64,000 bases of DNA, from positions 37,050,044 to 37,114,043 of the forward strand of contig NC_072897.1 in assembly GCF_027943255.1 (NCBI RefSeq). Direction: 5' to 3'. Origin of the DNA: Anastrepha obliqua. Lineage: Eukaryota; Arthropoda; Insecta; Diptera; Tephritidae. The notes beneath the pieces are model-generated. The model saw only the letters and a program-made list of their open reading frames with translations, searched no databases and was not told where the DNA came from. Position numbers and translations under genes: made by a program. Shown in pieces: positions 10,779-22,574 of this stretch (position 1 is its first letter; each line of letters begins with the position of its first letter).

Positions 10779-11552
10779 GTTATGTTATGTTATGTTATGT
10801 TATGTTATGTTATGTTATGTTATGTTATGTTATGTTATGTTATGTTATGTTATGTTATGTTATGTTATGTTATGTTATGTTATGTTATGTTATGTTATGT
10901 TATGTTATGTTATGTTATGTTATGTTATGTTATGTTATGTTATGTTATGTTATGTTATGTTATGTTATGTTATGTTATGTTATGTTATGTTATGTTATGT
11001 TATGTTATGTTATGTTATGTTATGTTATGTTATGTTATGTTATGTTATGTTATGTTATGTTATGTTATGTTATGTTATGTTATGTTATGTTATGTTATGT
11101 TATGTTATGTTATGTTATGTTATGTTATGTTATGTTATGTTATGTTATGTTATGTTATGTTATGTTATGTTATGTTATGTTATGTTATGTTATGTTATGT
11201 TATGTTATGTTATGTTATGTTATGTTATGTTATGTTATGTTATGTTATGTTATGTTATGTTATGTTATGTTATGTTATGTTATGTTATGTTATGTTATGT
11301 TATGTTATGTTATGTTATGTTATGTTATGTTATGTTATGTTATGTTATGTTATGTTATGTTATGTTGTGTTATGTTATGTTATGTTATGTTATGTTATGT
11401 TATGTTATGTTATGTTATGTTACGTTATGTTGTGTTGTGTTGTGTTGTGTTGTGTTGTGTTGTGTTGTGTTGTGTTGTGTTGTGTTATGTCATGTTATGT
11501 TATGTTATGTTATGTTATGTTATGTTATGTTATGTTATGTTAAAGTATATGT
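10779..11552. repeat. Pentanucleotide microsatellite (TATGT)n, about 770 bp
   Basis: Nearly pure TATGT repeats, about 150 units. Near the 3' end there is a block of TGTGT variants (about 11430-11490) and single changes at 11367 and 11423. It follows the 375-bp array directly. Open frames through it encode only repeated MLCYV-type pentapeptides and are not genes. Confidence 0.95.
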
Positions 11553-11739
11553 TATGTTAATGTTAACTCATTCTCTATATCCATACAAAATATGTATCAC
11601 ACAAATAAAATTAAAATTTTCTTTTGAAAAATGCAACCATTCAATCAGTATTTTCTTATGACGTTATCACGTTAAACTATCGTCAGTAAACCGACTTTGC
11701 AGACAACCTCTTTTTTTCAGTATACGATGGATGCTATGG

Positions 11740-13976
11740 CCAAATATTATCAGTTCCTTCGCCATTTGATTGGCACTTCGTTGGCGAATCTTCTTCCTCA
11801 GAATCTTTCTCTCAAACAATCCAAGCGACGTTTAATCGGATGTTCCCATCGTACAAGCTTCTGCGCCATACGTGAGGGAACTTTGTAGAGTGTTAGTTGT
11901 GTTCATCGAGAAGGACTTTACTCAATTACCTACTTAGTCCAAAGTAGCACTTGTTGGCAAGAGAGATTCTGCGTTGAATTGCAAGGCTGACATTGTTATG
12001 TGTGTTAATGCTGGTTCCTAAATAAACGAAGTCTTTTACAACCTCTAAATCTTAACTGTCAACAGTGACGTGGCCGCCGATACCCGAGTGGGCCTACTGT
12101 TTGTTTGACGACAGGAGGTACTTATTTTTGTCCTCGTTCACCACCAGACTCATTCGCTTTACCTCTTTATCCAGTTTGGAGCAGGCAGAACTAACAGCGC
12201 GGTTGTTGAGGCCGACGATGTCAATATCATCGGCATATGCCAACAGTTGTACGCTCTTATAAAATATTATGCCTGAGCGGTTAAGGTACGCGGCTGGCAC
12301 GATCTTTTCAGACATCAGGCATCATCAAGTCACCTTGTCTAAAACTACGTTTTGTATCAAACGGCTCGGAGAGGTGATCTTCCATAGCCGTGTTAGTTTT
12401 ACGGGGATAAAAACTCCATACATCGCGGCGTATAGGTTACTCCTTTTCGTACTGTGGAATATAGCTTTGAAGTCGACGAACAGATGGTTTGTATTGATTC
12501 TCCTTTCATGGGTATTTTCTAAGATTTGGCGTATTGTGAACATCTTGACGATGATGGACTTTAGAGGATTGCAGGATAACCCTTCCTATGGATTGGACAG
12601 AGCACACTTACATTCCAATCAACAGGCATACTTTCATCTGACCTTATTTTGCATAGAAGCTGATGCATGAACCTTACCTGCTCCACGCCGCCATATTTGA
12701 ATAGTTCAGCTGCCAGTCTGCCAGCGCCCGCGGATTTATTGTTCTTTTACCTCGTCATAGGTAGTAGAACGACAATTTTGTCGTCAACGATTGGGTAGCG
12801 GGATCTTCACATTATCTATCACTGCTTTACAGGTTCGAGAAGTGTTCCCTCCATAATATAAGTATGCTCTGGATGTCTGTCAACAAGATCACCGTCTTTG
12901 TTTTTTCAGGAAAACGCTCCGGTCTTGAAACCTGTTCTAAGCCGCCAAACTGTCGGGTCGAATTTTTGGGCGTTGTTTCTATTGGCCAGCATCTCAAGCT
13001 CCTTGCCCTCACGTATATACGACTCTCGTTTGATCTGAGTCGATGTCGGGTTTTCGGATCAAACTTACATCTAAACTACTAGAAGCGTGTCTATCAGATG
13101 CCCATCACAGCTTTATCGATCTGGTTTCGCGTTTTTCGATCAGGAGACAGCTACGTAGCTTGGCGTATCTTCTTATACTGGAATCTAGTGCTACAAATTT
13201 CCATATTTTGGGCCTCGGCGAAGTCGATCAGCCTCTGTTCATTACTGGATGTTTCGTTGTGCAGGCTGAATTTTGCGGCTGTTGGACCGAAAATTCTCTC
13301 CTTACCAACGCAGGCGTTGAACTCGTCAAACACGATTTTTATGTCGTGGCGGGGGCAGCACTTATAAGAACGCTCCAGGTGCACATAGAAAGAGTCATTG
13401 GGAGCATCGTCCTTCTCTTCCGGCGCGGGCGCAAATGAGCGAGATGTTGGAAAATCTCGCTTTGATGCGGATCATTGCAAAACGCTCGTTTTCCGGAGTG
13501 AACGACAGTATTTGGCGATGAAATCTCTCTCCCACAACAAATCCAACAACGAATTTCCGTGCTAAGTTTTGCTTGCCTTGTCTCCTTCATCGCATCTCTT
13601 GAATAACAGTGATGCCAGCCTTTGTTCTTACGAGGGCATCAAGCAGTCGGGCAGAGGCATGCTCTCAAATCATAGTCCTTAGTTCGTTTGCAGGGGTCGT
13701 CATCAGTATAGGAAGTTCTCATCCGGGGCTTTGTTCGTGTTTTCATTAGGGGAGGATTTTTACGTGGCAGTCCCCGAACCCAGCGAACAAGCGTCTATCC
13801 TGAAGTGCTTCGCCTTCTCACATTAGCTGGCTTTCGAAAGGGTGTTTGGAAGCTGCCAAGATAATACTTAGGCTAGGCCTGGAAGTTATGGGCTGCTGGG
13901 ACCATGTGTAGAAGAATCGTCGTGGTCACTCCCAAGTGAATGGCAATCAGTGACTTTCCCTACTTGCGTAGACTTC
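11740..13976 (-). pseudogene. RTE-type LINE, near full length but decayed
   Basis: Read on the minus strand: a 5' leader from about 13976 (GTAGAAGTCTACGC, shared with 58627-58735), then an APE endonuclease with CCPRHDIKIV, NACVGKERIFGP and SLHNETSSNEQRLIDFA (13384-13151). The pre-RT linker follows (LTDIQSILILWREHFSNL, about 12830-12900). RT pieces are HERRINTNHLFVDFKA (about 12500) and SVQLLAYADDIDIVG (about 12220), and the C-terminal region near 11800-11960 is broken. The catalytic Asp of GDFNA in the endonuclease has become FDEFNA. Many frameshifts and stops. Other RTE copies lie at 26816, 57384 and 59630-62505. Confidence 0.8.
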
Positions 13977-15770
13977 TACATAACAATTCAACATTAACAC
14001 TAATCCACCACATCCACAATATACTGGTAAAACTAATAAACGATGCACTAAGCCACCCAAATATAATATTTTACCATATTTTCTTACTTAGAATGATCAT
14101 ACCGATAATCCAGCAAATTATCCACTCTTTACAAGATTATCATATCATTAATGTCAAAAACACTATACACTCACCTCATAGACAACAACATTTTGACAAA
14201 TGAACAAAAAGAATGTAGAGAACAAGTAATAATAGACCAAACGGTCACACAACAAGCCATTAAAGAGCAACGAAGTCTATTGGTTGGGAAATAAGCACGT
14301 AGCGTTTTACCGAAGACTTTTATTTAAACAAGAAACAATAATTATATCAATAAGTAAATCAATTATATATTCGCCGTTGCTGTTTACAACCTCCCACCTC
14401 TTGACCAATGTGTCGATGCCGTTCCGCCAAAAATCGCCGGCCTTGTGTTAAAGAAGTTATTGAGCCAGTTTTTAAAGGCTTCTTTGTTATCGAATGTAAC
14501 ACCTTTCATATGGTTTGATAGGGAGCGGTAAAGATGGTAATCGGTCGGTGCAAGGTCCGGAGAATACGGCGGATGCTGGAGGACTTCCCGGTCGAGCTCT
14601 CGAAGTGCGGCATTAAGGCAGTTTAGCTGAGCAATGTAAAGCTCCACCCACTCTTTTCTTTGCTTCATATTGATGTATAGGCACCATTTTTCATCTCTCG
14701 TGACGATTCGGTGTAAAGAGCGCTGTTTACGACCGCGTGTTGCTCGATGGCGGTCGAGATGCTGAGAAGCTATTGAACTTTCTTTGTTTTTTTCGTTGAG
14801 CTCATGCCCTGTTATATTGACTAAAAAAAAGTATTCAACAAAATACCAGAAATAATATATGTAAAATACAAAAAAATTTATACAATTCTTTAAAATAAAT
14901 ATGAAAAACATTTCTAACAAAAATATTTCTACGAGCCCCATCCATAATTATAACAAGAGATCTAATTAAAATAAAAACCGGAATATTCCATCGAAATGAA
15001 TTAAGTGCGTTGTGTATATGTCTAAATCCACTCTAAAACATACCCAGTAAAACAGAATATGGAATTAATATAAAAAATCAAAACCAAAATAAAGTACTTA
15101 TTATAAATGGTTGACATAAAGTTGTATGCGAAAAATCAGCAAGAATCACAAAGATTAATAAGAATAATTCAAAAATTTAATTTAATTTGAAAATGGAATT
15201 CGGAATAGATAAACGCAAAACCCATCATATAGGACGCGGACAATAGACTGACAGAAACACTCAACAATGAACCACACTTAAACATGGAAGAAAATGGGTT
15301 TTATAAATACCTACCTTTAAAACAAAATATAAAAATAGACCATACAACAATGCAATAAAAAAAGAATTAACCCTGCGTATCTAGCACGTATAAAAAAATC
15401 TTGAAAAGATATATAAACCCTTTTAAAGCCACGAACACACACGCGATACCTTTGCTAACAGATTCATTTGGAATAATCAAGTGGAGTGAGATGTAGAAAA
15501 CCTGAAGATAGCAACAAGTATGAAACTAACAAATATAACAAACACCATCCGCATTCATGTGAGGAGCGTATAACGATTCCCAGGAAAAATATAGTAATAT
15601 CCATCATCTACAGAACAACCCAATAAATAACTTAAGAACATACTTCTACAACCAAGGGACAGCTGTCCATAAAGTAATATTACTGGCAGACAAAGTAATA
15701 CTACATGGAAACAAAAACAAATACACGGAAAACATCCAAAAAATAAGGTGAATTTTCAAATTTCGCAGGC
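13977..15770 (+). pseudogene. R4/Dong-type LINE RT region, split by a mariner
   Basis: Before the insertion, about 14150-14280 reads THLIDNNILTNEQKECRE and QAIKEQRSL, the RT fingers region of R4/Dong elements. After it, about 14830-15760 gives broken stretches including KMGFI, PAYLARIKKS, KYNKHHPHSCEERIT and RKNIVI. These are the C-terminal part of the RT and the segment after it in that group. The catalytic box is not preserved. Stops occur every 20-40 codons. The group assignment is from memory and is moderately sure. The matching C-terminal endonuclease is found separately at 6480-7280. Confidence 0.5.
14281..14829 (-). mobile_element. Internally deleted mariner inside the R4/Dong LINE
   Basis: The left end at about 14281 starts TTGGTTGGGAAATAAGC next to a TA, as expected for mariner. 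The minus strand encodes HELNEKNKE, SLHRIVTRDEKW (first catalytic Asp), a jump to LYIAQLNCLN, another jump to LREL, then LQHPPYSPDLAPTDYHLYRS (third Asp) and the C-terminus. The two jumps remove the middle of the catalytic domain, including the second Asp. The transposase N-terminus and the right terminal repeat are gone. Non-functional. Confidence 0.75.
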
Positions 15771-15829
15771 TACTTACATACGACTTTCGACTATTATTCT
15801 TTTTTATGTTCGTATACTCGTTTCGAAGA
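15771..15829. other. Junction sequence, nothing recognised
   Basis: Short AT-rich gap between the R4/Dong relic and the following mariner-like fragment. Confidence 0.4.
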
Positions 15830-16070
15830 CATGTTCACCGTTTTAGCAATATAGCACGTTTAGTTTATTTATGCGATGCATTAATAATACAAGTGTTTTG
15901 CGTGTTCGGCGATTTTCTGCTATCAGCTCTTGGCTTTCCTGGACTCTTCCATTAGGACGATTCGTCACCAGTTATGACCTTTTAAGCAAATCTGAATGCT
16001 CGTGCGACGTTATTTTTGGTCAAAATTCAGCAATTTTGGAACGAACTTATTAAAGATTTGGAAGATAGTT
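15830..16070 (-). pseudogene. Small mariner transposase fragment
   Basis: The minus strand reads VITGDESS, a stop region, then WKSPGKPR. In mariners, the first catalytic Asp (TGDE) is separated from the conserved QWKSPGEPRP box by about 15 residues; here the intervening residues are deleted. The rest is stop-ridden. Short, so the call is tentative. Confidence 0.4.
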
Positions 16071-16154
16071 AAAGACTTGCTTGTCTTTGGAAAATATATA
16101 AAAATTTATTTTTATGAATTTAGTTTTAGGGTAGTTCTTAACGCCATGTTAATG

Positions 16155-18899
16155 CTGGATATATGGGTATGCCACAAGCGTATCTGTGGTCTAGGTGCTA
16201 TTTCGTTGGGACAAATACTTCATTGCGAACGGAATGAGAGACCGCGAGCATGTATTATCTTGCCGAGGTTGATCGAACACACGATGTTAAAAGAGTTATG
16301 CTCCGGAGATATCGTTGTTGCAAAAATAAAGTACTGGAAGAGTGGGAACAGTGTCGAAGCTATCGGAGTTTCGTCCTACCTACCCTACGACTCTTTACAG
16401 CCACCTCCTTCGAGGGAGCTAAGAGAAGTAGTCAAGTATGCAGAATCCAACAATCTGGGGCTAATAGTGGGCTATGATGCAAATTCACAAAACATTGTAT
16501 GGGGAAGCAGCAAATTCAACCCCAGAGATCTCAAGGTAATGGATTTTATCCTGTCATCTGATTTGATCATTCAAAACACTGCTAACAAACCAACTTTTGT
16601 GACCAAAAGGAGACAAGAGGTGATTGAGTTAGGAATTACCAATAGGTCAGTTGGAAATCAAATCAGCCGATGGCGGGTTTGGGAAGAGGACTCTATTTCT
16701 GATCATCGTCCTATCGAATTCCGACTGGGAATTTATACAATATCAATACCTTCCGGTAGGAATCCTCGAAATGTGGACTGGGACAGGTATGGTGAGCTTG
16801 TAACAGAGCGATAACCAAACCTGAAAAAACTCAAATCAATAGAAATGATTGAAGATGCTACTAACAAATTAGAAGGTACTTTAATCAAATGCTTTGAGGA
16901 ACTGTGCCCATTCAGGCAAAGTAGACAGGTGAAAGCGGTTCCTTGGTGCAACCCTGAACTGTCGAAGCTTCGTGTACGGACAAGAAAACGTCTTAATAAG
17001 GTCTTAAAGACCCAAACAGAAGAGGACGACTTACACAGAGGGAATATAAGAAAGAAATAGTCAAAGTCAAACTTGAATCCTATAGAAATTTCTGCAGTAA
17101 CGTCGAAGAAATGAGGGAAACAGCGAGACTTTGTAAGCTCTTTCATCTAGACCGCTTAGTAAGGCTGGATTCCATTCGGAAACCTAATGGTTCATACACC
17201 ATTTCAAAATCGGAAACATGTAATGCTCTACTCGTAACTTATTTTCCGGATAGTAGAACTCTCTCTGAAGTAGAGAGTGGCTTGAACAATAACGGTAGCA
17301 ACGGTGGAACCTCTAGGTACAGCTGGTATATTGCTTGTCGTATAGTGACAAGGGAATCGATAAGGTTTTCCTTGTCTTCCTTTGAGAACTTTAAGTCCCC
17401 TGGACCTGACGGAATATATCCAGCAATTCTTAAAAAAGGAGGAGACAGGTTGATTGATGGCCCTGAAAGGGATCTTCACAGCCTGTCTCGCATTTGGTTA
17501 TATACCATCCCAATGGCGACGCGTAAGAGTAGTATTTATTCCGAAACCAGGAAAAGATGACTATTCCGTAGCAAAAAGTTTTAGACCAATCAGTTTGACA
17601 TCGTTCATGATGAAAAGTCTGGAACGAGTGGTGGAGAAACATATTCGAGTGGGGGTATTGCCGAGAAGTCCACTTAGTAGAAATCAACACGCTTATCAGA
17701 GTGGAAAATCATGTGAATCAGCCTTACACGATCTTGTTAGCAAGATTGAAGCCGGGCTCGAAGCTGACGAATACACAATGGGCGTGTTCGTGGACATTGA
17801 GGGGGCTTTTGATAATGCCACTTTCGGCTCGATATGTTCTTCTGCCGAACGACATGGAGTTAATCAAGCCATTATAAAATGGATATATTCCATGCTCTCT
17901 GAAAGGCTGTTAACCGCTAGTGGGAGCAGTGACGAACAAATCACAGTCAGGGCCAAGCAAGGATATCCCCAAGGGGGTGTTCTTTCTCCGCTGCTGTGGT
18001 GCTTGGTCGTAGACTCTCTATTAGTGGAGATGCAGGAACTCTGTTTTCATAATCAAGCATATGCGGACGACGTCTGTGCGCTCACATCGGATAAATCCTT
18101 AAGGAGGCTTTGCACGAAAATGCAGAGGATTCTTGACAAAATCCATGACTGTTGCATGAGACAAGGTCTTTCCGTTAATCCGAACAAAGCAACCATAGTC
18201 TTGTTTACGAGAAAACGGAATTTGGATGGACTCAGTCTTCCAACACTGAAAGGTGTGACACTTGGTCTTTCCAACGAAGTTAAATATCTAGGAGTAATCT
18301 TGGATAAGAAGTTGACTTGGGAGACACACGTTTCACTGAAGGTGAATCGCGCATTGAGGATTTTTCAGCAATGCCGCAGAGCCTTTGGTAAAACCTGGGG
18401 TCTGAAACCTGCTGTGGTCCTATGGATAAATACAGCACTTACTAGACCAATTATCACTTACGCCTCTGTGGTCTGGGGGTGACAGAGCATGGTTAAGTCC
18501 ACAATCCGGGAACTATACAGGCTACAAGGAAGTGTATGTTTAAGCCTCACGGGTGCCTTGAGTACAACCTCTGGTGATGCCCTTATTGCTATGCTTGATT
18601 TGCGCCCCCTGGATCTTAAGATACAACAGGAAGCAATAAAAGCAATGTATAGACTCCATAAATATGGTTTCTGGCACGAAGACGGAGCTTCGGGACACAG
18701 AGAAATCTTTAAGTTGAGACGACATGATACTCACAGTTTCATTTGGAAGGAAATTTGATGCCAGATTTCACGCAATGGAGCAATCCAGAATTCATGCAGC
18801 GAGGTTTGACGGATATTTTCTTTACTTTATTTCCAAGAATTATATAGGGTCTGGAGCCGGATGGTACTTAAACGATAGTAATAAGTAAGTGATGCCACT
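16155..18899 (+). pseudogene. I/Loa-type LINE ORF2, part 1 (endonuclease, RT, start of RNase H)
   Basis: Begins inside the APE endonuclease (VCHKRICGLGAISLG). Endonuclease boxes VGYDANSQNIVWGS (about 16468) and SDHRPIEF (about 16700) follow, then the linker, then RT: SPGPDGIYPAIL (about 17397), RPISLTSFMMKS, VDIEGAFDNA, GYPQGGVLSPLLW (about 17960), AYADDVCAL (18056 on), and KYLGVILDKKL. Breaks seen are a stop at 16812-16814, a frame change near 17040 and one near 17460-17540, and a TGA at 18481-18483 in the thumb region (VVWG-stop). The RNase H domain begins after about 18770 and is cut at 18899 by a second LINE on the minus strand. It resumes at 23599. Confidence 0.85.
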
Positions 18900-18912
18900 A
18901 TGTTATGGGGGA
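18900..18912. repeat. Target-site duplication, left copy
   Basis: ATGTTATGGGGGA, repeated exactly at 23586-23598 on the other side of the minus-strand LINE. A 13-bp duplication fits target-primed reverse transcription. Confidence 0.9.
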
Positions 18913-18993
18913 GGTTAGGTTAGGTTAGCCTGGTTGGCAATAAGCCACGCATAGACCTTTTGGTCCCTAGCGATACCAGATGGAGACCGACCT

Positions 18994-21900
18994 CTATGAA
19001 TCCCTAAAGTAGACATCATGTAGGATGTCAGCGCTTTTGGCGAATCTAAGTAGGTCTGGGAGATCCGCTTTTGAGGCGTCTTCCAGACCCTCAAACAGTG
19101 GGGCTCCCAGGCATCTTAGTCGCGTTTTTGATAATGCCGGACAAACGCACAGAAGGTGTTCTAAAGTCTCCTCAACATCCTCTCTGCATTTTCTGCATTT
19201 GTCCGTGTTAGCAATCCCTATCTTGTAAGCATGTGCAGCCAATAGATTGTGACCTGTTAGCATACCTATGATAGTTCTGCATTCCTTTCGCGAGAGCGTA
19301 AGTACGAATTGAGTGAGTTTTTTGTCGTTAGTTCTACACATAACTTTTGCTGTTTTGCATGTGGTCAGGTTAGTCCACCTAGCTTTCACTTGCCTTTTCA
19401 TGTGGTCGTCCATTTCATTGTATATTGTGTTTAGCGGTCTCGGTATGTCGTTCTCTTGTTCAAATGGTAGTCTCACAGCACTTTTTGCTATCTCATCTAC
19501 TATTTCGTTCCCTATAATGCCTTTGTGACCAGGTACCCAGTAGATATGCAGCCTACTGTTTTCGGCTAGCCTTTCTATGGCCTCCCTGCTCCTTCGAACA
19601 TTTTTGGACTTAATACAATATGAGCTTATTGCTCTTATTGCTGCTTGACTATCCACGTATATATTAATTGTTGAGTTCTTTCTTATTCTAGTGTAGGCTA
19701 GCTCCGCGGCCTTCCCCACAGCAAAAACTTCCGCTTGGAAAATACTGCTGTGGTCTGGCAGCTTGATAGACTGCCTTATTCCTAGTTTGGAGCAGTAGAT
19801 ACCCGCTCCCACTCCGTCTGGAGTTTTCGAGCCGTCTGTATAGATGTGAAAGGTTCTATGGCCAGGCTTCATGCCTTTGTGCCATCCCTCCTCTTCAATT
19901 GTAGTGCGGAACCTTCTCTCCCAATTAAAGTACGGGGTCATGTAGTCTGTGCCACCTGAGCTCCACTTTCCTATTGAGCTGTGACCGAAGGTTCTGCAGA
20001 TGAATACCCCCGCAGCCATTAGCCTCCTCGCGGATTTCGCTGCCAGGTTTTCCGCCATGAGGTCAATAGGTGGCATGCTGAGTATCATTTCCAGCGCCGC
20101 CGTTGGAGTGGTCTTCATCGCTCCTGTTATGCACAGAGCAGCGAGTCGTTGAATCCTTTCCAGCGGCATTAAGTATGTCAGTTTTTTTGTCGCAGTCCAC
20201 CATACTAAGGCTCCGTACAGCAATATCGGTCTGACTATTGCTGTGTAGCACCAATGCATCAGGGAGGGTGATAGACCCCAAGTAACGCCCAGCATTCTTT
20301 TACATGCGTACAACGCATTACTGGCCTTTTTCACCCTCTCCTCAACGTTGTGCTTCCACAGCAATTTGCTGTCCAATATTACTCCGAGGTACCTTGCATA
20401 ATCTTTGAGAAGTAATTCGTTGTTGCCTAGCTTCGGGAGGTTCCACGCCGGAACTTTGTACTTCCTGGTAAAAAGTACCATGTCCGTTTTTCCCGCGTTT
20501 ATCCCTAGCCCTGCGTGAGATGCCCATTGGTGTATCGTTTTGAGAGTGTTGTTCATCACATTACTGATGGTGTCCAGGTACTTTCCTGTAACTACTATAG
20601 CTATGTCATCGGCATATGCCACTAGTTTAGGTGCCCCTCTGTCAAGTTTCTTAAGAATTTCATTTGCTACTAGTAGCCATAATAGCGGCGATAGTACCCC
20701 ACCTTGCGGAGTACCTCTGCATATTTGGTGACGGTCGCATCGTTCCACTCCGCTCTTATCTTTCTGCTAGCTAATAGCTGCCTTATCCATAGATAAACCG
20801 CGGGTTGCACATTAAGTGACTCTATGCTATTTAAAATAGCATCTTTTGTCACGTTGTTAAAGGCCCCTGATATATCTAGAAATACTCCTAGAGCATACTC
20901 CTTATATTCTAACGCCTTTTCTATGTTTAGTACAAGTGAGTGAAGTGCAGTTTCAGTGGATCTGCCTTTAGTGTAAGCGTGCTGCGCTTTGGATAATTCG
21001 TCCGGCGCAATTGTGTCTCTAATGTATGTATCTAGAATCTTCTCTAACGTTTTCAGGAGAAATGAAGTCAAACTAATGGGCCTGTATTCTTTTGAGTATA
21101 GAGGGTTGCTTTTTCCCGCTTTTGGAATAAACACAACCCTCGCTTCTCTCCACGATACAGGAACGTAGCTGAACCTCAGGCATCCCCTGAATATCGTTCT
21201 TAACCATGGTACCACAAGGTGGCTTACCTTTTGGAGCATGGCTGGGAAGATTCCATCCAGTCCTGGCGATTTATATGGGTCGAAACTTTGTATAGCCCAT
21301 TCTATTTTGTTGGTTGTAATTACGTTCGTCGGGATTTCGTGCACAATATCTCCTCTAGGTTCGAGATCTGTAATGTCCGCACACCCTGGAAAGTGTGTAC
21401 TGACTAGGTCTTCTAGAGAGTCCTCACAGCTGTCAGCCCACTCCCCGTTAATTTTTCGTATTGTTCTTGGCATCGACGGATTCTTAGATAGCAGTTTCCT
21501 GAGTCTAGCCACATCGTTAGTGTCTTCCATGCTGCTACAGAAGTCTTTCCAAGATTCTCTCTTGGCTTTACGTATCTCTTTCTTGTATACTTTTAGTAGA
21601 TCCTTATACTCCTTCCAACAGAACTCATTGTCAGCCACTTTGGCTAACCTATAGAATTCATGTACTCTACGCCTTTGTGCTCCTAATTCCCTGTTCCACC
21701 AGGGAGGCTTCACCTTGCGTTTATTACGTGTTGGGGGGCAGGATCTTTTAAAGGCTTTGACGAGAGTAGTTGCAAACAATTCAACCCCTTTCTCAAGTGC
21801 GACGTGTGACTTGTATTTCCGGGGTATCATTGGTGTTTTTGATAGTATATCCCTATACAAGTCCCAGTTCGTATTCTTAGGATTTCTAAAGGATGTAAGT

Positions 21901-22574
21901 TTGTTTTTTGAGCGGAATATGACCTGAAAGCTTATGTATCTGTGATCAGAGAATGAGGGCGTACTCAACACTTCCCATTCCTGAACCATAACATGCCTGC
22001 TTGTGTAGAGTGTTAAATCGAGTACATTCTTCGAGGTTGGTCCCACATATGTTGGTTCTTCACCTCTATTAGCTATTTCTAGGCTACTTTGAAGAATATA
22101 GGTAAATAGTGACTCACCTCGGTCGTTTATATCTGCACTTCCCCAGACCGTGTGATGTGCGTTTGCGTCCGTTCCTACCACCAGAGCGTGCTTCTTTCTG
22201 GCAGCTGTTTCTACCAGCTTCCGAAGTTCCGTCTGTGGTGCTTCTCCATCATGTGGCATATAGCAGGACCCAAAGAGTAGCGTCTCATCCTTGCAGCCCT
22301 CCAGCGCCACCACTGTCAGATCGTCTGAAGAGAGATTGTTATCAATATAAGAACATATACTTTTTTTGACCAATATCACTGTTCTTACCTTATTTTTTAC
22401 AATCGGGATGTATGTGTTGTAGTTGTTTGACTTTAGACCGGAGACTATGTTGCCCGATGCTATCCATGGTTCCTGGACTAGAGCCACATCGTAGCCGACT
22501 CGCTCTATGTTGAGCAGGAGCTCGGCTGAGGCGTTCTTACTTTTGTGGAGGTTTATCTGAAGGACTTTCAGCAT
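18994..22574 (-). pseudogene. I/Loa-type LINE ORF2: endonuclease, RT, RNase H (one frameshift)
   Basis: ORF2 starts at the ATG at 22572-22574, overlapping the end of ORF1 by 38 bases. Domains in order: APE endonuclease (LQINLHKSKN; VQEPWIASGN; GTDANAHHTVWG near 22140-22178; FSDHRYISF near 21927-21956), linker (CPPTRNKRK, PPWWNREL), and RT (SPGLDGIFPAML, YRPISLTSFLLK, LDISGAFNNV, TPQGGVLSPLLW, LVAYADDIAIV near 20605). A C-terminal RNase H follows (YTDGSK near 19840, FQAEVFAVGKA, VDSQAAIRA, WVPGHKGIIGNE near 19530). It ends with a zinc-finger-like CRKCREDVEETLEHLLCVC and a stop at 18994. A single-base loss near 20720, just before TPQGG, is the only break I see. Confidence 0.9.

Noticed and set aside
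10750..11661. Three overlapping long open frames of 250-300 codons
   Set aside because: They are the three readings of a (TATGT)n microsatellite and give only repeated MLCYV; no gene.
18913..18930. Telomere repeat (TTAGG)
   Set aside because: Only three units, located exactly at the 3' tail of a LINE inside another LINE.
21238..21654. 138-codon plus-strand open frame
   Set aside because: Antisense shadow of the LINE ORF2 on the minus strand.
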